A stretch of 46,858 bases of DNA from Methanobacteriota archaeon. Its GTDB lineage: Archaea; Thermoplasmatota; Thermoplasmata; RBG-16-68-12. This document shows, piece by piece, positions 9,393 to 18,455 of this stretch. The position numbers were made by a program, and so were the translations under genes. Each line of letters begins with the position of its first letter. Positions within the stretch are counted from its first letter, which is position 1. The notes beneath the pieces are model-generated. The model searched no databases. It saw only the letters and a program-made list of their open reading frames with translations, and had not been told where the DNA came from. Where the stretch lies: the NCBI GenBank assembly GCA_020029475.1, contig JAIBJG010000002.1, forward strand, positions 1-46,858. The letters run 5' to 3'.

Positions 9393-9405
9393 GCCGGGGA
9401 CAGAC

Positions 9406-10761
9406 TCAGTCGATCTCCCCGCGCTGCACGATCGGGTCCTGGAGGAACTCGGACAGGGAGCGGTCGAGGTCCTTCGGGAGCGGGGACGACGCCGGGGCCG
9501 CCCGAGGGGCCGACCGCGGGACGGGCGCGGGCGGGGCGGAGGGGGTCCGCCGCGCGATCCGTTCCGCGCGGAAGACGAGGATCGCGGACGTGAGGGCCGC
9601 GGCGATGATCACGAGGAACAGGAGGCTCGTGACGAGCTCCGCCTCCGAGGCGGGGATGTACATCGCCTCGATCGCGAACAGGATCAGCACCGTGTCCGTC
9701 ATCCCGCGGGAGACCGTCGACCGGAGGATCTTCCGGTCCAGGGTCGGCAGCCGCCAGAACCTGGAGAGCGCCCACGAGGACGGCACCCGGGAGAGGAGGA
9801 ACACCGCGATGAACGCGATCGTGCCGACGACGGCGGCGGTGGAGATCCCCGCAAGGTTCACCCGGATCCCGAGGTACAGGAAGAAGAACGTCCTCAGCAG
9901 GAAGACGAGCTCCGCGTGGAACTCCTGGAGGCCGCGCGCGCCCGGGGCCCCCTGCGGCGCGGGGACCGGCGCCTTCAGGAACCGGCGGTGGCCGAGGACG
10001 AGCCCGAAGACGAACGCGGCGATCCCGCCGTTCCCTCCGAGGACGCCGTCCCCGATCGCATACAGGAGGACGGCGATCGCGACGGAGGTCATGAACGCGA
10101 ACCGCCGCGGCCTCCCGCCGACGAGGGACGTCCAGCCGTACCCCACCGCCAGGGCGAGGAGCACGGTCCCGCCGAGGTACGCCAGGTACAGGAGGAGGCT
10201 CGGCTCGTCCGTGGCCATCCCGGACACCTGGATGAACAGGAGGACGAACACGGCCGCGACGACGTTCCCCATCACCCCCTCGACGACCATCGTGAACCGC
10301 GTCCGGTCCGTGACCTTCAGCTGGGAGAGGAGGCTCATGTCGATCGATGCGCTGGGCCCGCAGAACGCGAGGGCCATGATCAGGGACGTCGTCGGCGCGA
10401 GCCCCAGGAGGTACGTCCCCGCGACGAACACCCCGGCGATGCACAGGGACATCGCGGCGACCGTGTGCGCGCCCGCCGCCCCCCAGACGCGCCCGAGCCC
10501 GCGGACGTGGAGGACGAGGCCGCCCTCGAACAGGATGAACGCGAGGGCGACGTTCGAGAGGAGGGACGGCACCGTCGAGACCCGGAGGATCTCGCGGACG
10601 TCAATCCCGAAGAGCGGGCCGAGCCACGAGCCGAGCAGGAGGCCGATCGCCATCAAGATGAAGTAATCCGGGAACCCGAACTTGTCGAACGCCTGGGCCG
10701 CGACCCACCCAAGGAGGACGACGGCCCCGCCCATCAGGAGGAAGAGCCAGGGGTCCGCCAT
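9406..10761 (-). CDS. Cation:proton antiporter (CPA family)
   Basis: 451 aa, many TM helices, FPDYFILMAIGLLLGSWLGPLFGID and GPSASIDMSLL segments. Confidence 0.87.
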   Translation of the reverse strand: MADPWLFLLMGGAVVLLGWVAAQAFDKFGFPDYFILMAIGLLLGSWLGPLFGIDVREILRVSTVPSLLSNVALAFILFEGGLVLHVRGLGRVWGAAGAHTVAAMSLCIAGVFVAGTYLLGLAPTTSLIMALAFCGPSASIDMSLLSQLKVTDRTRFTMVVEGVMGNVVAAVFVLLFIQVSGMATDEPSLLLYLAYLGGTVLLALAVGYGWTSLVGGRPRRFAFMTSVAIAVLLYAIGDGVLGGNGGIAAFVFGLVLGHRRFLKAPVPAPQGAPGARGLQEFHAELVFLLRTFFFLYLGIRVNLAGISTAAVVGTIAFIAVFLLSRVPSSWALSRFWRLPTLDRKILRSTVSRGMTDTVLILFAIEAMYIPASEAELVTSLLFLVIIAAALTSAILVFRAERIARRTPSAPPAPVPRSAPRAAPASSPLPKDLDRSLSEFLQDPIVQRGEID

Positions 10762-10887
10762 CGACCGTCCCGTCGCCGACAGGGACCGCCCACCATAAAG
10801 GTGTCCTCCCCGGTATCCCGCGCGAGACTGCTGGGGGGCGATGCGAGGGCCGAAGTCTTATCCCGAGTCCCGCGTTCGTCGCGGGCC

Positions 10888-11910
10888 GTGAAGGCCGCGC
10901 TCCTCGGGAAGGCGGGCGGGGTCGCCATCGCGGACGTCCCCGTCCCCGTTGCGGGGCCGGGGGAGATCGTCGTCTCGATGCGGGCGTGCGGCCTGTGCGG
11001 GTCCGACTTGGAGAAGATCCGCGGGACGTACACCGCCGCGCCGCCCGTGATCGGCCACGAGGCCGTCGGCGTCGTCGCGGATGTCGGCGAGGGCGTCGAA
11101 GGGATCCGGAATGGGGCGCGGGTGTTCCCGCACCACCACGTGCCCTGCGGCCGGTGCACCACGTGCCGCGGCGGGAGCCCCACGATGTGCGCGCAGTACC
11201 GCGCGACGAACCTCGAGCCGGGCGGGTTCGCGGAGTCCTTCCGTGTCCCCCGGTGGAATGTGGATCGCGGCGGCGTCCTCCGGCTCCCGCCCTCCGTGGA
11301 CTTCGAACGGGCCTCCTTCATCGAACCGCTCGCGTGCGCGATCCGGGCGGTGGACCGGGCCCGCACGACGCCCAAATCGGCCCTTGTCCTCGGGGCGGGG
11401 CCCATGGGGCTCCTCGCCCTCCAGCTCCTCCGGCTGCGGGGGACACGCGCCCTGTTCGCGAGCGAGGTGAGCCCGCTCCGGGCAGAGAAGGCCCGGGACC
11501 TCGGGGCCGGGATCGTTTGGGACCCCACGAACGAGGACGTCCCCGCCCTCGCGAAGAAGGAGACCTCGGGCCTCGGCGTGGACGCGGCGGTCGTCGCGAC
11601 CGGGAACGTCCGGGCGATCGCGCAGGCGGTGCGGGCTGTGCGCGCGGGGGGCATCGTCGTCCTCCTCGGCGTCCCGGAGGCGGGAGCGCGACTCGACGTC
11701 GACCCGAGCGAGTTCGTGACCCGAGAGGTCTCCATGATCCCGAGCAACGCGGCGACGGGGGCGGAGACCCGGAAGGCGCTCGACCTGATCGCCCGCCGCA
11801 AGGTGGACGTCGCCTCCCTCGTGACCCACCGGTTCCACCTCGCCGAGTTCCTGGAGGCGGTCCGGGTCGCGGAGCGGGCGGAGTGCGTGAAGTCGATCCT
11901 CACGCCATAG
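10888..11910 (+). CDS. Zinc-dependent medium-chain alcohol/sugar dehydrogenase
   Basis: CGLCGSDLEKIRG, GHEAVGVV, structural-zinc cysteines CGRCTTCRGGSPTMC, VLGAGPMGLLALQLL; GTG start. Confidence 0.9.
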   Translation: MKAALLGKAGGVAIADVPVPVAGPGEIVVSMRACGLCGSDLEKIRGTYTAAPPVIGHEAVGVVADVGEGVEGIRNGARVFPHHHVPCGRCTTCRGGSPTMCAQYRATNLEPGGFAESFRVPRWNVDRGGVLRLPPSVDFERASFIEPLACAIRAVDRARTTPKSALVLGAGPMGLLALQLLRLRGTRALFASEVSPLRAEKARDLGAGIVWDPTNEDVPALAKKETSGLGVDAAVVATGNVRAIAQAVRAVRAGGIVVLLGVPEAGARLDVDPSEFVTREVSMIPSNAATGAETRKALDLIARRKVDVASLVTHRFHLAEFLEAVRVAERAECVKSILTP

Positions 11911-11947
11911 AGGCGGATCTCACTGCCCGCCATCGGACGTGGTTCGC

Positions 11948-11969
11948 GTTATCAACGTTCATTGATAAC
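11948..11969. promoter_or_regulatory. 22-bp palindrome copy 3: GTTATCAACGTTCATTGATAAC
   Basis: 9/10 complementary arms; 20/22 identity to copy 2; 88 bp upstream of the lsrF-like start codon. Confidence 0.82.
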
Positions 11970-12057
11970 GTCGGATGGCGCGCAGAGCCCCGCCGTGGCC
12001 TCCTCCTCCCCGCACGCTTTATGCCCCGCCGCCGCATCGCCACGGCGGGTGTCGGCG

Positions 12058-12849
12058 ATGGACTGGGGCCTGCGGAACCGGATCTCGCGGATCCTCCAGC
12101 CCGCGGACGGGCGGACCGTGATGCTCGCGGTGGACCACGGATACTTCCTCGGGCCGACGCACCGCCTCGAGAAGCCGAGGGCGACGATCGCCCCCCTCCT
12201 CCCGTATGCGGACGCGATCATGCTCACCCGCGGGGTCCTCCGGACCTCCGTGGACCCGGACGCGGACAAGCCGATGGTCCTCCGGGTCTCCGGCGGGACG
12301 AGCGTCCTCCAGGAGGACCTCTCCCACGAGACGATCACGACCTCCGTGAAGGAGGCCCTCCGGCTGAACGCGACCGCGGTCGCCCTCTCGATCTTCGTGG
12401 GGGCCCCGCACGAGCACGAGTCCATCGTGAACCTCGCCCACCTCGTGAACGAGGCGGAGGAGTTCGGCCTCCCGGTCCTCGCGGTCACCGCGGTCGGGAA
12501 GGAGCTCGAGAAGCGGGACGCGCGGTACCTGAGCCTCGCGTGCCGGATCGCCGCGGAGCACGGGGCGCGGCTCGTGAAGACGTACTACTGCGAGGGGTTC
12601 CACAAGGTCGCGGAGTCCTGCCCCGTCCCCGTGATCATCGCGGGCGGGCCGAAGCTCGAGACGGACCTCGACGCCTTGGAGATGACCCGGGACGCGCTCG
12701 AGGCGGGCGCCGTCGGCGTGGACATGGGGCGGAACATCTGGCAGCACGACACCCCGGTCCCGATGATCCGCGCGGTCCGGGCGATCGTCCACGAGAAGGC
12801 GACCGTGAAGGAGGCCGCCGCCCTCCTGAAGGAGAAGGGGAAGCGGTAG
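12058..12849 (+). CDS. lsrF: LsrF/DhnA-family class I aldolase (3-hydroxy-5-phosphonooxypentane-2,4-dione thiolase-like)
   Basis: VMLAVDHGYFLGPTHRLEKP, IMLTRGVLR, ALSIFVGAPHEHESI, VIIAGGPKLETDLDALEM, GVDMGRNIWQHDTPVPMIRAV closely resemble remembered LsrF sequence. Confidence 0.8.
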   Translation: MDWGLRNRISRILQPADGRTVMLAVDHGYFLGPTHRLEKPRATIAPLLPYADAIMLTRGVLRTSVDPDADKPMVLRVSGGTSVLQEDLSHETITTSVKEALRLNATAVALSIFVGAPHEHESIVNLAHLVNEAEEFGLPVLAVTAVGKELEKRDARYLSLACRIAAEHGARLVKTYYCEGFHKVAESCPVPVIIAGGPKLETDLDALEMTRDALEAGAVGVDMGRNIWQHDTPVPMIRAVRAIVHEKATVKEAAALLKEKGKR

Positions 12850-12904
12850 CCGCCCCCGGTCCCGGTTTACAAAAGCCTTAAGAGTCCGCCTCCTCATCCG
12901 ACAC

Positions 12905-12926
12905 CTGTCTGACACCGGTCAGACAG
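12905..12926. promoter_or_regulatory. 22-bp palindrome CTGTCTGAC-ACCG-GTCAGACAG
   Basis: Perfect 9-bp inverted arms just upstream of the 12936 start codon and downstream of a TTACAAAAGCC TATA-like region. Confidence 0.75.
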
Positions 12927-12935
12927 TCCGAAGGG

Positions 12936-13880
12936 ATGGGAATGGGTCTCCTCCGGAGGCGGGACGCCGGGGACCCCGAGCGGGACGAATCGCCTCGGCA
13001 CGGGGTCTACCGGGTCGAGGTCGACAACGAACGGCGGCACTTCCACCAGGAGGTCCCGTTCTCGTTCTGGGCCTCCGCGAAGGTGATCTTCCTCCTCTCC
13101 GTCCTCCTCTGGTGGCTCCCGCAGAGCGCGGGGTACATGGTCGCGGGCTACGTCGGCGGCCGCCGCGCGGGCGCGCCGTGGAAGGCGGTGGTCGCGGCCC
13201 TGATCCCCGTGATCCTGATCTTCGGGGTGAACGCGAGCTACGGTGCGGGGTACGGCCGGTCCCAGATCGACTTCCTCTCGGGACTCCCGACGTCGATCGC
13301 GACCGCGGTCGGCAGCGCGATCCCGTTCCTCGAGCCGTATTCGAAGTTCGTCGTGTCGTACCTCGCGACGTTCATCGAGGCCCTCCAGCGCCTCTTCGGG
13401 ATGGGGTCGAACGGGTACATGGTCACGATCGCGTTCGCGTACATCGGCGGGATCGTCGCGGACCAGACCCGGCGGGAGATCGGCTCGAAGTCGGGCAGCG
13501 CGACGAGCGTGAACATCGTCCAGCCGATCTTCCAGAGGCTCCATCACGCGGACCGGGAGTACGCAGACCGCGAGGACCGCGACGAGGTGGTGGTGCCCGC
13601 GCGGGCCGTCCACCGGGTCCACGCGGCCCGCGGACGTGCGTCGTCCCTGTCGGAGTACCGCAAGGTCCCTGCGCAGGTCATCTCCTCCCGCCATGCGGCG
13701 CTCCCGCCGCGGAGGCATCCACCCCGCGAGGAAGAGGAGGAGCCCGAGCCCGTGCGGATCCGGGAGCCGGAGCCCCCCGCCCACCGTCCCCGGGAATCCT
13801 CCCAGGCGACGCAGCGGTTCGTGGAGCGCGCGCTCCGGAACTACGATCGACCCCGGCACACCCGCCACCCGCGCGATTAG
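12936..13880 (+). CDS. Membrane protein of unknown function with charged C-terminal tail
   Basis: 314 aa; several TM segments, then Pro/Glu/Arg-rich tail. Confidence 0.7.
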   Translation: MGMGLLRRRDAGDPERDESPRHGVYRVEVDNERRHFHQEVPFSFWASAKVIFLLSVLLWWLPQSAGYMVAGYVGGRRAGAPWKAVVAALIPVILIFGVNASYGAGYGRSQIDFLSGLPTSIATAVGSAIPFLEPYSKFVVSYLATFIEALQRLFGMGSNGYMVTIAFAYIGGIVADQTRREIGSKSGSATSVNIVQPIFQRLHHADREYADREDRDEVVVPARAVHRVHAARGRASSLSEYRKVPAQVISSRHAALPPRRHPPREEEEEPEPVRIREPEPPAHRPRESSQATQRFVERALRNYDRPRHTRHPRD

Positions 13881-13920
13881 CAACGTTTTTATTCCTCCGT
13901 TCCGTCCGAGACTTTGCACG

Positions 13921-14244
13921 ATGTTTTGCCCGAAGTGCGGCTCGCTGATGTTCCCGAGCGACGGGAAGCTCGTCTGCGGGAACGCGGCGTGTCAGTTCAC
14001 GAAAAGCGTCACGACGAAGGAGGCCGCGAACGCCCGGACCGCGGTGAAGGTGAACCGGGACCGCCCTGCGGAGACCCTCGTCCTCGACGAGGTCCTCGAC
14101 ACCCTCCCGAAGACGCGGGCGGAGTGCCCGAAGTGCCACTATGGCGAGGCGTTCTGGGTGATGCGGCAGACCCGCGCCGCGGACGAGCCGACGACGCGGA
14201 TCTACCGATGCGCGAAGTGCTCCCACACATGGCGGGAGTATTGA
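13921..14244 (+). CDS. tfs: Transcription factor S (TFIIS/RPB9-like)
   Basis: MFCPKCGSLMFPSDGKLVC and C-terminal CPKCHYGEAFWVMRQTRAADEPTTRIYRCAKCSHTWREY zinc ribbon with catalytic-type acidic loop region. Confidence 0.95.
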   Translation: MFCPKCGSLMFPSDGKLVCGNAACQFTKSVTTKEAANARTAVKVNRDRPAETLVLDEVLDTLPKTRAECPKCHYGEAFWVMRQTRAADEPTTRIYRCAKCSHTWREY

Positions 14245-14310
14245 TTCGCGGAATCCGCGGAAGACTTTATAATCGGGCCCCGTTATCGGGCCGTCTCTCG
14301 GGGGAGCCGG

Positions 14311-15051
14311 ATGTTTGACGTCAAGGTGAAGGCTGAAGTCCTGAAGGAGGTCGTGGACGTGATCTCCACTCTCGTCGACGAGGCCAAGTTCAACGTCACG
14401 AAGGACGGCGTGTCCGTGAAGGCGGTGGACCCCGCGCACGTCGCGATGGTGGACCTGTCCCTCGAGCGGGGGGCCTTCGAGTCGTACCGAGCGGACGACG
14501 GCGAGCTCGGGCTTGACATGGACAAGGTGAAGGAGGTCCTGAAGCTCGCGAAATCCTCGGACGTAATCTCGATCACCCACGAGGAGGAGAAGAACCGGCT
14601 CGTCCTGAACGTCGGGAACACGACCCGGCGGATGTCCCTCGTCGACACCGCGGGGATGAGCGACCCGAAGGTCCCGAGCCTGAACCTCCCCGCGAAGGTC
14701 ACCGTGCGGGCGGACGAGCTCCGCCAGGGGATCCGCGCCTCGGAGAGCGTGAGCGACCACATCGCGCTGATCGCGGGACCCGACGGCTTCGAGATCGTGT
14801 CCGAGGGGGACACGGACACCGTGAGCCACAAGGTCCCCAAGGAGCTCCTCGAGGAGCTGTCCGCGAAGGAGACCGTCCGCTCCCTGTTCCCTCTCGACTA
14901 CTTCTCGAACATGGTGAAGGCGATCTCGACCGCGCCGACCGTGCGCCTGTACCTCGGGAGCGACTACCCCGTGAAGATGGAGTTCAAGGTCGCGGGCGGG
15001 AAGGGCGAAGTGAAGTACCTCTTAGCTCCGAGAATCGAATCCGACGGGTAG
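14311..15051 (+). CDS. pcn: DNA polymerase sliding clamp (PCNA)
   Basis: 246 aa; MFDVKVKAEVLKEVVDVISTLVDEAKF, LDMDKVKEVLKLA, C-terminal YLLAPRIESDG. Confidence 0.97.
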   Translation: MFDVKVKAEVLKEVVDVISTLVDEAKFNVTKDGVSVKAVDPAHVAMVDLSLERGAFESYRADDGELGLDMDKVKEVLKLAKSSDVISITHEEEKNRLVLNVGNTTRRMSLVDTAGMSDPKVPSLNLPAKVTVRADELRQGIRASESVSDHIALIAGPDGFEIVSEGDTDTVSHKVPKELLEELSAKETVRSLFPLDYFSNMVKAISTAPTVRLYLGSDYPVKMEFKVAGGKGEVKYLLAPRIESDG

Positions 15052-15142
15052 GCCCACAGACGTGGTGGGGCCCTTCGAGGTCCACCATGGAAGAGGTCGA
15101 CGGCGTGGATCCAGACGACATCAGCCCCGCGAGGCCACGATC

Positions 15143-16153
15143 TCACGGGGTGAGCGGTACACCGACGAAGACGAGCAGGGTCGCCACGCAGTATGCAAAC
15201 AGCATCGCCGCCGGAAGCGTGAGGATCCACGCGATCACGATCCGCCGCGCGACCCCCCAACGGACCGCGGACGTGCGCTGCAGGGCTCCCACCCCCATGA
15301 TCGACGTCGCGATCGCATGCGTCGTGCTGATTGGAGCACCGACCTGGGCCATGGCGACGAGGACGAGGGCCCCGCTCGTCTCCGCGGAGAATCCCTGGTA
15401 CGGCCGAAGCTTCGTGATCCGCATCGCCATGGTCCGGACGATCCGCCATCCGCCGAACAGGGTCCCAAAGGACAGGGCTATCTGCACCGCCGTGATCACC
15501 CAGAACGGTGCGCTGCTGATCGTCGGCGGCTCAAGGCCCGAGAACACGAGCATCGCGATGACGAGGCCCACCGCCTTCTGACCGTCCTGGGAGCCGTGGG
15601 AGAAGGAGAAAAACCCGGAGGAGAACAGCTGCAGACCTCGGAAGTACCGGTTCGCGCGGCTCGCGGGCCACCGCCGGAACACGCGGACGATGATCGAACC
15701 GAACAGGAAGGCGGCTGTAAAGGCGATAATCGGCGAGTACACCATCGGCAGGATGACCTTGTTCACGACGCTAGAGAACTGGACGGCGGCGACGCCCCCG
15801 ACCGCCAGGCCCGCCCCAACGAGGCTCCCGATCAGGACGTGCGTCTCGCTCACCGGGAGCCCGAGGTACCACGTGATGACGTCGTAGATGAGGCCGCCCA
15901 GGAGAGCGGCGATGACGAGGCCCGGCCCGACGAGGTTGCCGTCGACGAGTCCCTTCCAGATCGTGAACGCGACGGCCCCGCCAAAATACAGACCCAGGAA
16001 ATTTCCCCCGGCGGAGAGGGCGACCGCCCGGAAGGGGGTCAGGACACGGGTCGCGACGATCGTGGAGATCGCGTTCGCGGCGTCCGTGAACCCGTTCCAG
16101 AAGGCGAAGAATAGGGCCGCTGCGATCCCCGCGTACAGGAGCTCCGAGGCCAT
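15143..16153 (-). CDS. Inorganic phosphate transporter, PiT family
   Basis: FAFWNGFTDAANAISTIVATRVL, GLPVSETHVLIGSLVGAGLA, APISTTHAIATSIMGVG signatures. Confidence 0.94.
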   Translation of the reverse strand: MASELLYAGIAAALFFAFWNGFTDAANAISTIVATRVLTPFRAVALSAGGNFLGLYFGGAVAFTIWKGLVDGNLVGPGLVIAALLGGLIYDVITWYLGLPVSETHVLIGSLVGAGLAVGGVAAVQFSSVVNKVILPMVYSPIIAFTAAFLFGSIIVRVFRRWPASRANRYFRGLQLFSSGFFSFSHGSQDGQKAVGLVIAMLVFSGLEPPTISSAPFWVITAVQIALSFGTLFGGWRIVRTMAMRITKLRPYQGFSAETSGALVLVAMAQVGAPISTTHAIATSIMGVGALQRTSAVRWGVARRIVIAWILTLPAAMLFAYCVATLLVFVGVPLTP

Positions 16154-16162
16154 CGTCGGGCC

Positions 16163-16792
16163 TCACTGGTTCTTCGCCACGATGTCGCTCAGGACGTTCG
16201 CCACGTCCTCGCAGTAGTCCGTTGCCTCCTCGAGCCGCTCGATGATCTCCTTCGCCTTGATGATGTGGATCACGTCCGCCTGCTTGAAGAGCGCGGCCAC
16301 GGAGGTGTTCATCAGGTCGTCCGCGACGTTCTCGAGGCGGTTCACCTCGACCGCGATCCTCTCGACCTCGCCCGCCTGCTTCATGTTCCGGATCATCCCC
16401 ACCGCCCTCCGCAGGGCGGTGACCGCGTGGACGATCACCTGCGCGAGCTCCACCATCCCCGGGGTCGGCCGCTCGATTTCGTACAGGTGGAGGCGGTTTG
16501 CGGCGGCGTCAATCATGTCCAGGACGTTGTCGAGATCGCTCGCGAGGGCCATGATGTCCTCCCGGTCAATCGGCGTGATGAACGTCTTGTTCAGCTCCTC
16601 GTAGATCGAGTGCACGACCTCGTCCCCACGGTGCTCGATGTCCTTGATGTGCCGTCGCTTCGAGGCCACGTCCCGAAAGTCCTTCATCAGGTCCAGGAGC
16701 GCGTACGCGCCCTCCTCGACCGCGGCAGCGTCCTGCTCGAGGAGGTCGAAGAAGAGGCGCTCCTGGGGCACGATCCACTCCCTTAGTCCCAT
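16163..16792 (-). CDS. DUF47 / PhoU-like Pit accessory protein
   Basis: IKDIEHRGDEVVHSIYEELNKTFITPIDREDI motif; directly upstream of the Pit gene on the same strand. Confidence 0.93.
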   Translation of the reverse strand: MGLREWIVPQERLFFDLLEQDAAAVEEGAYALLDLMKDFRDVASKRRHIKDIEHRGDEVVHSIYEELNKTFITPIDREDIMALASDLDNVLDMIDAAANRLHLYEIERPTPGMVELAQVIVHAVTALRRAVGMIRNMKQAGEVERIAVEVNRLENVADDLMNTSVAALFKQADVIHIIKAKEIIERLEEATDYCEDVANVLSDIVAKNQ

Positions 16793-16873
16793 GTCCCTCA
16801 CTCCGCAGCGGCTATCCGAGCGGCGTTCATTAAGATTCCCGCATGGGGGACCCGCGCCGCTGCAGACGCCCGG

Positions 16874-18217
16874 TCATCCTTCGCCCAAGTCCACGCCGGA
16901 GGCCTCGAGCTGCTTCATCAGCTGCTTCCGCACCTTCCGGTTCCCCGCGAAGCCCTTGATCGCTTTCCGGCTCATCTCGTAGTGCTTCAGGAGCTCCTTC
17001 ACGTCCCGCGGGGTGACGCCGGCGCCCCGGGCGATCCGGGTCACGCGGGTCGACTTCACGGACTTCGGCTCCGTCATCTCCGCGTCCGTCATGGAGTCCA
17101 TGATCGTGAGGAAGCGACGGAGCTTCCCCTGGGTCCCCTCCAGGTCGCCCTCCTTCATCTTCTCGGCGACGCCGGGGATCATCCGGAGGAGCTTCTGCGC
17201 GGGGCCCATCTTCCCCAGCATCTCGATCTGCTCGTACATCTCGTGGAGTGTAAACTTCCCGGACATCAGCTTCTTCGCGAGCTCCTCCCCGGCCTCCTCG
17301 TCGATCGCCTCCTGGGCCTTCTCCAGGAGGGACTCGAGGTCCCCCATCCCGAGGAGTCCGGCGATGAACCTCGGCGGGTCGAACTTCTCGAGGTCCTCGA
17401 TCTTCTCCCCGACCCCGACGAACACGATCGGGGCCTTCGTCTCCGCGACCGCGCTCAGGGCGCCGCCCCCCTTCGCGGACCCGTCGAGCTTCGTGAGGAT
17501 CACGCTCGTGACCCCGACGGCCTCGTGGAACGCCTTCGCCTGGGGCCCCGCCTGCTGCCCCGTCGCGGCGTCGAGGACGAGGACCGTCTCGTCCGGCTGG
17601 ACGACCTTCGCGACCGCCTTAATCTCCTCGATCAGGTCCGCCTCGAGGGCGTGCCGCCCGCTCGTGTCGACGATCACGACCTCCGTCCCCTCCAGCGCTT
17701 TCAGGCCCGCCTTCGCGACCTTCGCGGCGTCCTTCTCCCCGCGGTCCCCGTAGAACGCGACCTTGATGGAGTCCGCGAGCTGCTTCAGCTGGTCGTACGC
17801 CGCGGGACGGTGGGTGTCCGCTGCGACGACCCCGACGCTGAGCCCCTTCTTCTGGAAGTACCGGGCGAGCTTTCCGACGGTCGTCGTTTTCCCCTGGCCG
17901 TACAGCCCGACCATCAGGATCCGTTGCTTCGTGATCGGGAGCTCCCGCGCCTCCCCGAGGATCGTTACGAGCTCCTCGTAGATGATCCGGACGACGTGCT
18001 CCCGGGGGCTCATCCCCGCGGGGGGCTTCTCCTCGAACGCCCGCTTCTCGAGGCGCCTCGTGATCCGGAGGACGAGCTCGACGTTCACGTCCGCCTGGAG
18101 GAGGGCCCGCTGGATGTCCCGGACGACCTCCTTGATCAGGGCCTCGTCGACGTGGGAGGCGCCCGCGATCTTCCGGAGGGCCTCCCGGAGGGAGGACCCG
18201 AGCTTTTCGAGGACCAT
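16874..18217 (-). CDS. srp54: Signal recognition particle protein SRP54
   Basis: GLYGQGKTTTVGKLARYFQKKG, DTSGRHALEADLIEEI, C-terminal M domain; TATA-like GTTTATAG about 25 bp upstream. Confidence 0.97.
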   Translation of the reverse strand: MVLEKLGSSLREALRKIAGASHVDEALIKEVVRDIQRALLQADVNVELVLRITRRLEKRAFEEKPPAGMSPREHVVRIIYEELVTILGEARELPITKQRILMVGLYGQGKTTTVGKLARYFQKKGLSVGVVAADTHRPAAYDQLKQLADSIKVAFYGDRGEKDAAKVAKAGLKALEGTEVVIVDTSGRHALEADLIEEIKAVAKVVQPDETVLVLDAATGQQAGPQAKAFHEAVGVTSVILTKLDGSAKGGGALSAVAETKAPIVFVGVGEKIEDLEKFDPPRFIAGLLGMGDLESLLEKAQEAIDEEAGEELAKKLMSGKFTLHEMYEQIEMLGKMGPAQKLLRMIPGVAEKMKEGDLEGTQGKLRRFLTIMDSMTDAEMTEPKSVKSTRVTRIARGAGVTPRDVKELLKHYEMSRKAIKGFAGNRKVRKQLMKQLEASGVDLGEG

Positions 18218-18307
18218 TCCGAAAACCGATGTTGGACCTTCGCTATAAACAATCGGGGTTGGGAATCCCCCGGAGGTTCAGCGGGACCGCACGACTGCAG
18301 GGTTCGT

Positions 18308-18392
18308 GTGAAAAGAAAGAAGGGAGGGCTAGCCTTGTCAGAAGGGATGGGATGCACTCTAACGAACTAGCCCAAAATTCCCCCGTCATCGT
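18308..18392 (-). ncRNA. Candidate small RNA (own TATA box, hairpin, pyrimidine-rich end)
   Basis: Minus strand: ACAAAACACTTATATAC promoter (TATA at 18406-18412), then GATGAC...GGGCTAG...CTGA...CTAGCCC followed by TCCCTTCTTTCTTTTC. No convincing ORF. Confidence 0.4.
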
Positions 18393-18455
18393 ATCCGGAA
18401 GTCCGTATATAAGTGTTTTGTAAACGCAAACCCGTGGAAATGGAAGGGTGCACCT

